In this document: positions 1 through 6,412 of the stretch, piece by piece | How the letters are laid out: every line of letters starts with the position of its first letter | Position numbering within the stretch: position 1 is the first letter of the stretch | Assembly (NCBI GenBank): GCA_937864375.1 | Contig: CALMJO010000160.1 | Coordinates: 1-6,632, forward strand | Direction of reading: 5' to 3' | Length of the DNA: 6,632 bases | Source: an uncultured Spirochaetota bacterium | GTDB lineage: Bacteria; Spirochaetota; UBA4802; UBA5368 | The notes under the pieces: generated by a model | Databases searched by the model: none | What the model was told of the DNA's origin: nothing | The model's input: only the letters and a program-made list of their open reading frames with translations | Program-made: the position numbers and the translations under genes

Positions 1-1302
1 CACGCGGCTGAACGCGAAATGCAAGAGCGCCTGCCGGTAGTCGTCCTTCGCGTTCTGGAACGAGGTGAGCGATGTCAGAAGATCGAGCAGCGTGGCAAGC
101 TTCATCTGAAACTCGTAGTTAGCGGTCTTGTACTCGTCTTCTGCGGAATCGAGCGCCTTCTTGTACGCGCCGGTTTCCCTCTTCGAGAGTTCCCAGCCCC
201 GGTACGCGCTCTGGATGTCCGCGATCGCCGCCCTTCGCACCTGCGCGAGCCTGAGCTCCGACTGGCGCTGCGCCGCTTCGGCCTCCCTCACGCGGGCGGA
301 TGTCATGCCTCCCAGGAAGAGCGGAAGCTCAACGCCAAGTCCCCCGTACAGGCTGGGGCCCTGGTAGTTCTTCTGGTGAAGCATGTAAGTTCCCTCGAGG
401 TATACGGACGGGAGGTGGCCGCCTTCGGCCTGCAGAATGTTCGCCTTCGCGATCTCCACCTGCTGTCCCGCGGCGAGCACGTCCCAGCGCCCGGCGGCGG
501 TCTCGCGCTCGCGCTCCGCATTGTACGCGGGATCCGGAAGCGGTTCCATCTCGGCCAGATCGAACTCGGATTCGCGGCCCGCCATGGTGGCGAGCGCGAG
601 CCTCGTGTCGGCGAGCGTGTTCCGAAGGGAGGTGATGTCGGCCTCCAGGCGGAATATCTGCGCGTTGATCCTGAGCGCCTCGCTGGGGCGGCTCCTGCCC
701 AGGGCCACCCGGTAGTTGATTTCGGCGAGCATGTCGTTGTAGAGCTTGAGCACCTCGCGGCTCGTCGCGAGGCTTTTCTCCGCACGGAGCGCCTGGTAGT
801 ACCCGGCCGCGACGTCCAGGAGGAGCTGGGACGCCGCATAACGCACATTCAGCTCCCGGAGCCGGACGTCCAGGCGCGCCGACATGTAGGAGGCGAGCTC
901 CTGCATCCCGGTGAGGATGGGCTGGCGCCCGTAGAGCATGACCGACGACTTCGCGGACGAGGGCGACTTGCTCGGGACCTCGTTGCGAGGGAACACGTAC
1001 GCGCCGCGGAGGTAGAGCCTCGGGAGGAACGCCCCTATGGCCTGGTCCCTGCGCGCCTGCGCCATCGCGGCGGATTCGGCCTCCACGGCGAGGCGCTCGG
1101 TGTTCTTCACCGCGAGGGCGTAGAAGTCAAAGAGCGCGAGCCTCTCCTTCCCGGAGGCGGCCGCGGCGTCCTCGTCGGTCACGCCGCCCGCCTCCAGGAT
1201 GAGCTCCTTTACCCCCCCGTCGGGCGCGCCCGAGGCGAGCGCTGCGGCAAGGATGCCGCATAACGCGAAGGCATACGCCGTTCCATTTTTCTTCCAGGTC
1301 AT
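1..1302 (-). CDS. TolC-family outer-membrane efflux channel (3' end off the window)
   Basis: This is an outer-membrane channel of the TolC/OEP family. It should form the trimeric exit duct of a tripartite efflux pump, spanning outer membrane and periplasm. The frame is open from the ATG at 1302 to base 1, giving 434 codons with no stop. Residues 1-26 look like a signal peptide (two Lys, then a hydrophobic run, then ASGA). The family's internal duplication is visible: long amphipathic helices at about 55-90, 135-245, 270-295 and 335-430, with paired beta segments starting LPRLYLRG (93-100) and LPSVYLEG (297-304). GLGVELPLFLGG (321-332) is a typical OEP motif before the second helical hairpin. 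The residues at the edge (QALLHFAFSRV) resemble the usual C-terminal end, so perhaps 10-30 codons are missing. The ATG overlaps the stop of the RND gene (ATGA), which implies translational coupling. AAGGGG lies 11 nt upstream. Substrate unknown. Confidence 0.93.
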   Translation of the reverse strand, partial: MTWKKNGTAYAFALCGILAAALASGAPDGGVKELILEAGGVTDEDAAAASGKERLALFDFYALAVKNTERLAVEAESAAMAQARRDQAIGAFLPRLYLRGAYVFPRNEVPSKSPSSAKSSVMLYGRQPILTGMQELASYMSARLDVRLRELNVRYAASQLLLDVAAGYYQALRAEKSLATSREVLKLYNDMLAEINYRVALGRSRPSEALRINAQIFRLEADITSLRNTLADTRLALATMAGRESEFDLAEMEPLPDPAYNAERERETAAGRWDVLAAGQQVEIAKANILQAEGGHLPSVYLEGTYMLHQKNYQGPSLYGGLGVELPLFLGGMTSARVREAEAAQRQSELRLAQVRRAAIADIQSAYRGWELSKRETGAYKKALDSAEDEYKTANYEFQMKLATLLDLLTSLTSFQNAKDDYRQALLHFAFSRV

Positions 1303-4300
1303 TGCGGGGCCATCCCCTTCAGAGAATCCATCGCCTCGCGCACCTCCTTCCGGTGCCGGGTGCTCTCGAAGCGCGCGAGCAGGCTGTAGGCGCAGGGCAC
1401 CACGAAGAGCGTGAGGAAGGTGGACACGAGCACCCCGCCTATCACCACGATCGCCATGGGGCGCGTGGTTTCCGACCCGGCGCCCAGCGCCATCGCGGGC
1501 GGGATTGCCGCGGCGATCGTGGCCACCGAGGTCATGATGATGGGCCTGAGCCTCACCGGGCAGGCGTGCATGAGCGCCTCGCGCACGCCCATGCCGTGGG
1601 TCCTGCGCTGGTTGGTGAAATCGACCAGAAGGATCGAGTTTTTCTTCACGATGCCCATGAGGAGCAGGAGCCCTATCATGCTGTAGATGTTTAGCGATAT
1701 TCCCGTCAGCTTCATCGCGAGGAAGGCGCCGGTCACGCTGAAGGGAAGCGCCAGCAGCACTGTGAAGGGATGCAGGAAGCTGTTGAACTGCGAGCCCAGC
1801 ACCATGTAGGCCACGATGATACCCAGGACGAGCGCGAGCATCAGGCTTTCGAATGATTCGCGGAACGTTTTAGAGCTTCCCGTAAACTCGGTGTGGTATC
1901 CCTGAGGCAGGACCTCCTTCCCCGTTTTTTCGATGAAGGCCAGCACGTCCGCCTGGGACTTGCCCGGCGCGATGTTCGCGAAGATCGTGATCGCCCGCTC
2001 GCGGTTGTAGCGCGTGATGGTGAGCAGTGACGGCTTCTCCTCCAGGCTCACCACACTGCCCATGCTCACAATCTCGCCGTGGATGTTGCGCACGCCCAGG
2101 CGCGTGATGTCGGAGGGTACCCGGTTGTACTGGTCAAGGAGCTTGACGCGGATGTCGTCCCTGCGCCCCGACTCGTCGGTGTACCTTCCCACGCGCAGGC
2201 TTCCCACCGCCGCGCTTATCGTGTTCGCGATCGAGGAGATGGTTACACCCTGCACCGCCGCCTTGGCGCGATCGGGAATCACCTTGACCTCGGGCATTCC
2301 CGGCTGGTAGTCGGTGTCCAGGTCGGTGACCAGGCCCGAATCATTCAGCATATTCATGATCTTCCCGCTGTACTCGGCGAGCCTCTCCCAGCTTGGACCC
2401 TGCACCGAAAACTGGATGGGATAGCCGCGCTGCGCGGTGAATCCCTGCTGGGAGAGATCCTGGAGCGCCACGCGCTTCACGCCCGGGATTTTTTTTATTT
2501 CTCCCCGCATGAAGGCCATGAATTCCTGCTGCGTGGGCCTGCGCTCGAAGGGCGCGGCGACCGGGCGTTCATGGGGCTGCTTCATGGTCACGTTGAATAC
2601 TCCCTGGTTCACGAGCCCTCCCTGGAAGCCGCCCACGGAGCAGTTGAACTTTTCGACCTCCGGACGAGACCGCAGGATGTCCTCGGTTTTTCTGAACAGC
2701 GAATCCGTGTACTCGAGGGAAGACCCAAGCGACGTCTGGATGTTGACGAGGAAGCGGCTCTGGTCCTGGGGTGGCACGAACTCCCTGGAAATTCCGCCCA
2801 GGAGCAGCAGCGAAAGCGCGAACACCAGCAGCGATGCGCCCAGCACCTTCCACCGGCGCTCCAGGCACCACCCGAGCGCGCCGCGGTAGCGCGACGAAAG
2901 CGATTCCATGAGCCCGTCCATGCGGGAGCCCACCCAGGCGTCCTTCCCCGTCCTGAGTATCTGCGAGCACCGCATGGGCGCGAGCGTGAGCGCCTCAAGG
3001 AGCGAGAGCAGCACCGCGACGGTCATGGTGATCCCGAACTGGAAGAAGAACTTTCCTATGATTCCCTTCATGAACACCACCGGGAGGAATATCGCGAGGA
3101 TCGCGAGCGAGGCGGCGATGGCGGCGGTGGTGATCTCGCGCGCGCCCGCGATGGCCGCCTTCACGCGCGACATCCCCTCCTCGTTGTGGCGCACGATGTT
3201 TTCGAGCACCATGATCGCGTCGTCCACGACTATGCCTATGGAGAGCGAAAGGGCGAGGAGCGTGAAGGTGTTGAGCGTGAACCCGAAGAAATACAGAACG
3301 ATGAAGGCGCCCACGAGCGAGGTGGGGATCGCAAGGACCACGTTGAACGCGGAGCTGAACGAGCCCAGGAAGAGCCAGCACACGAACGACGTGAGGATGA
3401 CCGACAGCACCAGGTTCGTCATGAGCTCCGTGGTCGAGTCCTCGATGAACTGGGTGCTGTCCCACGCGATTCCCAGCGACATGTTGGGAGGAAGCAGCGT
3501 CGCGCTTTCCTTCACGCGCTCTTTGACCTTGCGGCCGATGGACACGGCGTTGGAGCCGCGCTGCTTGATGATTCCTACGCCTATGGAAGTCTGCCCGTTG
3601 AAACGGCTTATGCGCCGCACGTCGGCGAGCCCCTCCTCGATCTGCGCGACCTCACGCAGTCGAATGGGCGTCCAGATGGGCTCGCCCCGCCTGTTTGGGA
3701 TGATGATGTTTTCGAAATCGGCGCGCGTGGCCGCCTCGGAGAGGACGCGCACGTGCGTCTCACGCGGCCCGTTGTCCATGTAGCCGGACGGCGTGAGCGC
3801 GTGCTGGGAGGTGACCGCGGCGATGATGTCGTCCACCGTGATCTGCATGCGGTCCATGCGCTCCGTGTTGATCCAGATGCGCATGTTGGGATCCAGGTAG
3901 CCTCCCAGGCGGATGTCGCCCACTCCCTCGATGGTGGTGATGTCGTCGCGAAGATGGTCGCGCACGAAGAGCACCAGGTCGCGATGGCTCACCTTCCCGT
4001 ACACGGCCGTGAACATGATGGGCTGGTCCTCCGGGTTCGACTTGGTGACCACCGGCGGATCGATGTCCTTGGGGAGGTTTCGCTGCGCCTGCAGGATCTT
4101 GGTCTGCACCTCCTGGAGGGCGGCGTTGATGTCGCGCGAGAGCTCGAACTCGATCGAGATGTTCGCGAGTCCCTCGAGCGAAGTGGAGCTCACGCTCCGG
4201 ATGCCCTCGATGGACATCACCGAGTCCTCCAGGATGTCGACCACCGCGGACTCCATGGTGACGGGGGCCGCGCCCGCCCAGGTCACCGTGATCGTGAGCA

Positions 4301-4430
4301 CCGGGAAGTCCACGTCCGGGAGCTGGCTGATCCCCATGCGGCCGAAGCCGATTGCGCCAAAGAGGATGAGCCCGATCATGAGAACCCAGGCGAAGACGGA
4401 GTTCCTGATGGATATGTCGGAAAGCTTCAT
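1299..4430 (-). CDS. RND-family efflux permease (HAE1/AcrB-MdtB type), complete
   Basis: This is an inner-membrane proton-driven RND exporter of 1043 aa, the full family length. It should work as a trimer with an adaptor and the TolC protein encoded next. TM1 is at about 12-30, followed by the family signature ISQLPDVDFPV (34-44). The first periplasmic loop is at about 31-336, TM2-6 at about 337-485, TM7 at about 529-546, the second loop at about 547-862 and TM8-12 at about 864-1016. Proton-relay residues are present: D403-D404 in GIVVDDAIMVLEN (TM4, AcrB D407/D408), K930 in VKKNSILLVDF (TM10, AcrB K940), and R960 and T967 (AcrB R971 and T978). The N-terminus MKLSDISIRN is typical and fixes the start. 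No strong Shine-Dalgarno precedes it; the nearest AGG is about 15 nt away. The pattern fits drug/lipophile exporters rather than metal exporters, but substrate cannot be read from sequence. No frameshift or missing core residue was seen. Confidence 0.97.
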   Translation of the reverse strand: MKLSDISIRNSVFAWVLMIGLILFGAIGFGRMGISQLPDVDFPVLTITVTWAGAAPVTMESAVVDILEDSVMSIEGIRSVSSTSLEGLANISIEFELSRDINAALQEVQTKILQAQRNLPKDIDPPVVTKSNPEDQPIMFTAVYGKVSHRDLVLFVRDHLRDDITTIEGVGDIRLGGYLDPNMRIWINTERMDRMQITVDDIIAAVTSQHALTPSGYMDNGPRETHVRVLSEAATRADFENIIIPNRRGEPIWTPIRLREVAQIEEGLADVRRISRFNGQTSIGVGIIKQRGSNAVSIGRKVKERVKESATLLPPNMSLGIAWDSTQFIEDSTTELMTNLVLSVILTSFVCWLFLGSFSSAFNVVLAIPTSLVGAFIVLYFFGFTLNTFTLLALSLSIGIVVDDAIMVLENIVRHNEEGMSRVKAAIAGAREITTAAIAASLAILAIFLPVVFMKGIIGKFFFQFGITMTVAVLLSLLEALTLAPMRCSQILRTGKDAWVGSRMDGLMESLSSRYRGALGWCLERRWKVLGASLLVFALSLLLLGGISREFVPPQDQSRFLVNIQTSLGSSLEYTDSLFRKTEDILRSRPEVEKFNCSVGGFQGGLVNQGVFNVTMKQPHERPVAAPFERRPTQQEFMAFMRGEIKKIPGVKRVALQDLSQQGFTAQRGYPIQFSVQGPSWERLAEYSGKIMNMLNDSGLVTDLDTDYQPGMPEVKVIPDRAKAAVQGVTISSIANTISAAVGSLRVGRYTDESGRRDDIRVKLLDQYNRVPSDITRLGVRNIHGEIVSMGSVVSLEEKPSLLTITRYNRERAITIFANIAPGKSQADVLAFIEKTGKEVLPQGYHTEFTGSSKTFRESFESLMLALVLGIIVAYMVLGSQFNSFLHPFTVLLALPFSVTGAFLAMKLTGISLNIYSMIGLLLLMGIVKKNSILLVDFTNQRRTHGMGVREALMHACPVRLRPIIMTSVATIAAAIPPAMALGAGSETTRPMAIVVIGGVLVSTFLTLFVVPCAYSLLARFESTRHRKEVREAMDSLKGMAPQ

Positions 4431-4546
4431 GGCATCACTATTGAGCCTGCGCGAAGCGCCGGGAAACCGGTTGGCGGATCCCGGGAAACCGCGCCCCGGC
4501 TTCCCTTTTTCCCGCCGGCAGGCCCCGCGCCGCGAAGCGCCGTCAG
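4431..4546 (-). promoter_or_regulatory. Repeat-rich 5' leader of the RND operon
   Basis: This is untranslated sequence between the predicted start of transcription and the RND ATG. It contains two pairs of direct repeats. CGCGAAGCGCCG (+ strand) occurs at 4450-4461 and 4531-4542. CCGGGAAACCG occurs at 4459-4469 and 4481-4491, offset by 22 bp, or about two helical turns. CCGGC (4496-4500) and GCCGG (4514-4518) can pair around a purine-rich loop in the RNA. The copy at 4531-4542 lies within about 15 nt of the predicted transcription start. These could be operator sites for a local regulator or RNA structure controlling translation. No known riboswitch class is recognised and no leader peptide is evident. 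Confidence 0.4.
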
Positions 4547-4552
4547 CCGCCG

Positions 4553-4581
4553 AATGTAGCCAAAAAGGGAACGGCTGTCAA
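4553..4581 (-). promoter_or_regulatory. Sigma70-type promoter of the RND-TolC operon
   Basis: On the minus strand TTGACA (4581-4576) is followed by a 17-nt spacer and TACATT (4558-4553). The -35 is a perfect consensus, the spacer is ideal and the -10 matches 4 of 6. Transcription should begin near 4546, leaving a leader of about 115 nt before the RND ATG at 4430. It lies between the stop of the upstream hydrolase gene (4634) and the pump gene, so the pump operon can be transcribed on its own. Position and quality make this a convincing call, though it is unproven. Confidence 0.75.
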
Positions 4582-4633
4582 TGGAATAATTGTCCTGCGC
4601 CGTGGAGATACGCCCGCGTCCCCTGCCGGAACG

Positions 4634-5740
4634 TCAGTCGGTCCCCCACCACCGCGAATCGACGGCAAGAGAGTCTCCCTGGACGACCTGGCCGGGCCGC
4701 GGCAGGCAGAGCGCGACGGCCTGCTCGCGCGCCGAGGCGACGAGCGTCTCAACCGGCTCGGTCCAGGCATGGAGCGCGAGGTTGAAGGTTCCCCAGTGAA
4801 TGGGCATGAGGACGCGCCCCTTGAGGTCCAGGTGCGCCCTCACCGCGTTCACCGGGCCCATGTGTATGGCGGGCCAGTTCCTGTCGTAGGCGCCCGTCTC
4901 GAGCATGACGAGGTCGAAGGGCCCGTACTTCGCGCCGATTTCCGCGAAGCCCTCGAAATAGCCGCCGTCGCCCCCGAAGAAGACGCGGTGCGCGCCGCCA
5001 GCGACGACCCACGCCGTCCAGAGCGTGGAGTTCCGGCTGCGAAGCCCCCTCCCCGAGAAGTGCCGCGCGGGCACGGCAACGAGCCTGTGTCCTTCGCCCA
5101 GTGCGCGCTCCTGCCACCAGTCAAACTCGGCCACATTCTCCGCCGCAACCCCCCAGGACCTTAGTATGGCCCCCACGCCCAGGGGCGCGTAGAACATGAC
5201 GCCGGTTGCGCCTAACCTTTCGATCGTGTCGCGGTCGAGGTGGTCGTAGTGGTCGTGCGAGATGATGACGCCGTCCAGGCGCGGGAGCTCGTCGAGCGAA
5301 AAGGGCGGCTCGAAGAAGCGCGCCGGTCCCATGAAGCTAAGGGGCGAGGCGCGCCTGCCCCACATGGGATCGGTGAGAAATATTTTTCCGTCTATCTTCA
5401 TGAGGACGGATGAATGGCCCACCCATGCAATTTTGAGATCGCCCGGCGCCTCCATCTGCTCCCTGATCGAGGCGTTCCGGAAGGAGAGTGCGCTGCCCGG
5501 CGTGCGGCCGTCCGTGATGGAGATCCAGCGCCAGAGGGTGTTCATGGTCTTCCCGTCCATCGTCACGGTCGTGGGAACGGGATTGAGGAACACGCCGTCG
5601 CGAAAGTTGGGCGAACGGTACTCCCCTCCATCCGGCTCACCGCCCCCCTTCCTGAAATACGCGCACGACACGAAGACCGCCACCGCAACCAGTGCGCACG
5701 CGGCGAAGATCGTTCCTGTTTTTAGCAGATAGGCTGCCAT
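4634..5740 (-). CDS. MBL-fold metallo-hydrolase, NAPE-PLD/COG2220-like, probable lipoprotein
   Basis: This 368-aa metallo-beta-lactamase-fold hydrolase resembles N-acylphosphatidylethanolamine phospholipase D and bacterial COG2220 proteins. Metal ligands are all present with NAPE-PLD-like spacing: H162, H164, D166 and H167 in SHDHYDHLD, H227 in PARHFSGR, D258 in FFGGDGGY and H315 in PIHWGTF. H293 in AIHMGP corresponds to the substrate-site His of the human enzyme. That supports a dinuclear zinc phosphodiesterase, but the substrate is unknown. The N-terminus has K7, a hydrophobic stretch (about 8-25) and VFVSC with C26, a relaxed lipobox suggesting a membrane-anchored periplasmic protein; an uncleaved anchor is the alternative. 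I chose ATG at 5740 because GGGAAGG lies 5 nt upstream. An in-frame GTG at 5773 would add 11 residues but sits at the predicted transcription start. The gene shares orientation with the RND operon, 203 bp upstream of it, with no obvious terminator between. Confidence 0.92.
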   Translation of the reverse strand: MAAYLLKTGTIFAACALVAVAVFVSCAYFRKGGGEPDGGEYRSPNFRDGVFLNPVPTTVTMDGKTMNTLWRWISITDGRTPGSALSFRNASIREQMEAPGDLKIAWVGHSSVLMKIDGKIFLTDPMWGRRASPLSFMGPARFFEPPFSLDELPRLDGVIISHDHYDHLDRDTIERLGATGVMFYAPLGVGAILRSWGVAAENVAEFDWWQERALGEGHRLVAVPARHFSGRGLRSRNSTLWTAWVVAGGAHRVFFGGDGGYFEGFAEIGAKYGPFDLVMLETGAYDRNWPAIHMGPVNAVRAHLDLKGRVLMPIHWGTFNLALHAWTEPVETLVASAREQAVALCLPRPGQVVQGDSLAVDSRWWGTD

Positions 5741-5779
5741 TTGAACCTTCCCTTTCACGCCATTAAAGCGCACGGACGC

Positions 5780-5788
5780 ATTTTATCA
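5780..5788 (-). promoter_or_regulatory. Extended -10 promoter of the MBL hydrolase gene
   Basis: On the minus strand the sequence reads TGATAAAAT (5788-5780). This is a TGn extension followed by TAAAAT, which matches the -10 consensus at 5 of 6. No good -35 hexamer sits 15-18 nt upstream, as is common for extended -10 promoters. Transcription would start near 5773, about 33 nt before the ATG at 5740. This also argues against the GTG at 5773 as the translation start. Confidence 0.5.
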
Positions 5789-5807
5789 AGCACAACATGG
5801 AAAAAGC

Positions 5808-5884
5808 GTGTGTAAGAATAGGAGATATGGGGATGTAAGAGATGAAGGAGATAAGGATATTGAGGAGATGAAAATGGAGAATTA
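5808..5884. repeat. C-free purine-rich degenerate repeat tract (77 nt)
   Basis: The + strand has no cytosine for 77 consecutive bases and is mostly A and G. It is made of loosely repeated GGAGAT-like units, with GGAGAT at 5821, 5847 and 5864, GGGGAT at 5829 and GGAGAA at 5876. It is much more AT-rich than the surrounding genes. It lies upstream of the MBL promoter and directly beside the inverted hairpin repeats. No credible coding frame is present. It could be a degenerate microsatellite, a triplex-prone purine tract or part of a larger dispersed element. Confidence 0.55.
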
Positions 5885-5893
5885 CTCAAGTAA

Positions 5894-5919
5894 CATCCTT
5901 CGACTCCGCTCAGGATGAC
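5894..5919 (-). repeat. Hairpin repeat copy 1 (REP-like), inverted relative to copy 2
   Basis: Read on the minus strand this 26-nt unit is GT, then CATCCT, a 12-nt core GAGCGGAGTCGA, then AGGATG. The two hexamers are reverse complements, so each unit can fold into a 6-bp stem with a 12-nt loop. It matches copy 2 (5947-5972, + strand) at 22 of 26 positions. From memory, not checked, similar CATCCTGAGC...GAAGGATG sequences occur as dispersed intergenic repeats in several bacterial phyla. Confidence 0.7.
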
Positions 5920-5946
5920 CGTTCCTCTGTGCATGCCACTAACCAT

Positions 5947-5972
5947 GTCATGGTGAGCGGAGTCGAACCATG
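5947..5972 (+). repeat. Hairpin repeat copy 2 (REP-like) with compensated stem
   Basis: On the + strand this is GT, CATGGT, the same 12-nt core GAGCGGAGTCGA, then ACCATG. The stem differs from copy 1 by CC to GG on one side and GG to CC on the other, so base pairing is kept. Together the copies form an inverted pair spanning 5894-5972, a layout like BIMEs made of two REP units. AACCATG also occurs at 5941-5947, giving a second possible pairing with CATGGT. No RAYT-type transposase gene is in the window. Confidence 0.7.
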
Positions 5973-6056
5973 TTGAACGACCCAGGTTTTCCCCTCAATC
6001 AACACCTCCTCCATTGCCGTTCGCCTCTATCTCGTCATCCCCCATGGAAGGCGCCC

Positions 6057-6068
6057 GGGGAATTCCCC
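6057..6068. promoter_or_regulatory. 12-bp perfect palindrome GGGGAATTCCCC
   Basis: A perfect 12-bp palindrome ends one base before the TTGACA of the right-hand promoter. A symmetric site at this place could bind a dimeric regulator, such as an activator just upstream of -35. It could also be chance in GC-rich flanking sequence. No regulator gene is visible in the window. Confidence 0.35.
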
Positions 6069-6069
6069 C

Positions 6070-6099
6070 TTGACAATACCGTTTACGGCGAATACCGTT
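6070..6099 (+). promoter_or_regulatory. Promoter with overlapping 9-bp direct repeat, for the flavodoxin gene
   Basis: TTGACA (6070-6075) is a perfect -35. With a 17-nt spacer the -10 would be TACCGT (6093-6098), a poor 3 of 6 match. AATACCGTT occurs twice, at 6075-6083 and 6091-6099, offset by 16 bp. The first copy starts on the last base of the -35 and the second covers the -10. CCGTTTACGG (6079-6088) is a short inverted repeat between them. This arrangement suggests a regulated promoter with operator sites in the spacer, in the style of TetR-family targets. That assignment is inference. Confidence 0.5.
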
Positions 6100-6127
6100 C
6101 GTTCAAACCGAGCCGGAGGCAACCCGC

Positions 6128-6412
6128 ATGAAAGGAATAATCTGTTACTATTCAGGATCGGGAAACACGAAGCTCGCCTGCAGCTATCTTGCGGCAAAGT
6201 GCCGCGCCATGGACTTGGGCCTGTTCAACATCGTGCGCGACGGAACGCCCTCTCTCTCAGGTTACGGGATCATAGGCTTCGCCACCTTCACCGATTTTCT
6301 CGGGGTCCCGTTCCTGATGCAGGAGTTCATACGCCGCCTGCCCGCGCAGAACGGCACGCCCGCCTTCGTGATGAACACCTACGGCTACATCAACCGGGAG
6401 AACGCTCCTTAG
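6128..6412 (+). CDS. EFR1-type flavodoxin/ferredoxin protein, N-terminal part, ended early by a frameshift
   Basis: As it reads, this encodes 94 aa and stops at TAG 6410-6412. It is the N-terminal half of a flavodoxin-like domain. CYYSGSGNTKLA (6-17) is the phosphate-binding loop for FMN after the first beta strand. GYGIIGFATF (45-54) and PAFVMNTYGYI (78-88) are later strand/loop segments typical of the EFR1 (flavodoxin plus two 4Fe-4S) group. Such proteins carry electrons between flavin and iron-sulphur centres in the cytoplasm; the partner is unknown. The ATG has a good Shine-Dalgarno, GGAGG at 6115-6119, 8 nt upstream. Residues 89-94 (NREN and onward) are probably out-of-frame junk, because the family-like sequence continues in the next frame from 6393. 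The gene diverges from the MBL hydrolase across a 387-bp gap. Confidence 0.75.
   Translation: MKGIICYYSGSGNTKLACSYLAAKCRAMDLGLFNIVRDGTPSLSGYGIIGFATFTDFLGVPFLMQEFIRRLPAQNGTPAFVMNTYGYINRENAP

Noticed and set aside
19..1263. 414-codon open frame on the + strand, antisense to the TolC gene
   Set aside because: It is Arg/Glu/Leu-rich with no recognisable domain and is fully explained by the opposite-strand TolC-family coding sequence.
2079..4559. 826-codon open frame on the + strand, antisense to the RND gene
   Set aside because: It is a shadow of GC-rich codon use in the RND gene. It is charged and low in complexity, has no family resemblance and runs over the operon promoter.
4582..4633. Rho-independent terminator after the MBL hydrolase gene
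   Set aside because: No GC-rich hairpin followed by a T-run was found on the minus strand here. Read-through into the efflux operon is possible.
5761..5773. GTG at 5773 as the start of the MBL hydrolase
   Set aside because: It coincides with the predicted transcription start and has no Shine-Dalgarno, whereas ATG 5740 has GGGAAGG at good spacing and begins a normal signal-like N-terminus.
5755..5946. 63-codon frame on the minus strand across the divergent intergenic region
   Set aside because: It runs through the hairpin repeat and the C-free tract, and translates repeat DNA. No ribosome-binding site or protein-like pattern was seen.
6034..6050. Possible third hairpin-repeat relic (GTCATCC followed by CCATGGAAG)
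   Set aside because: Only the first seven bases match. The 12-nt core is absent, so the similarity is too short to support a copy.
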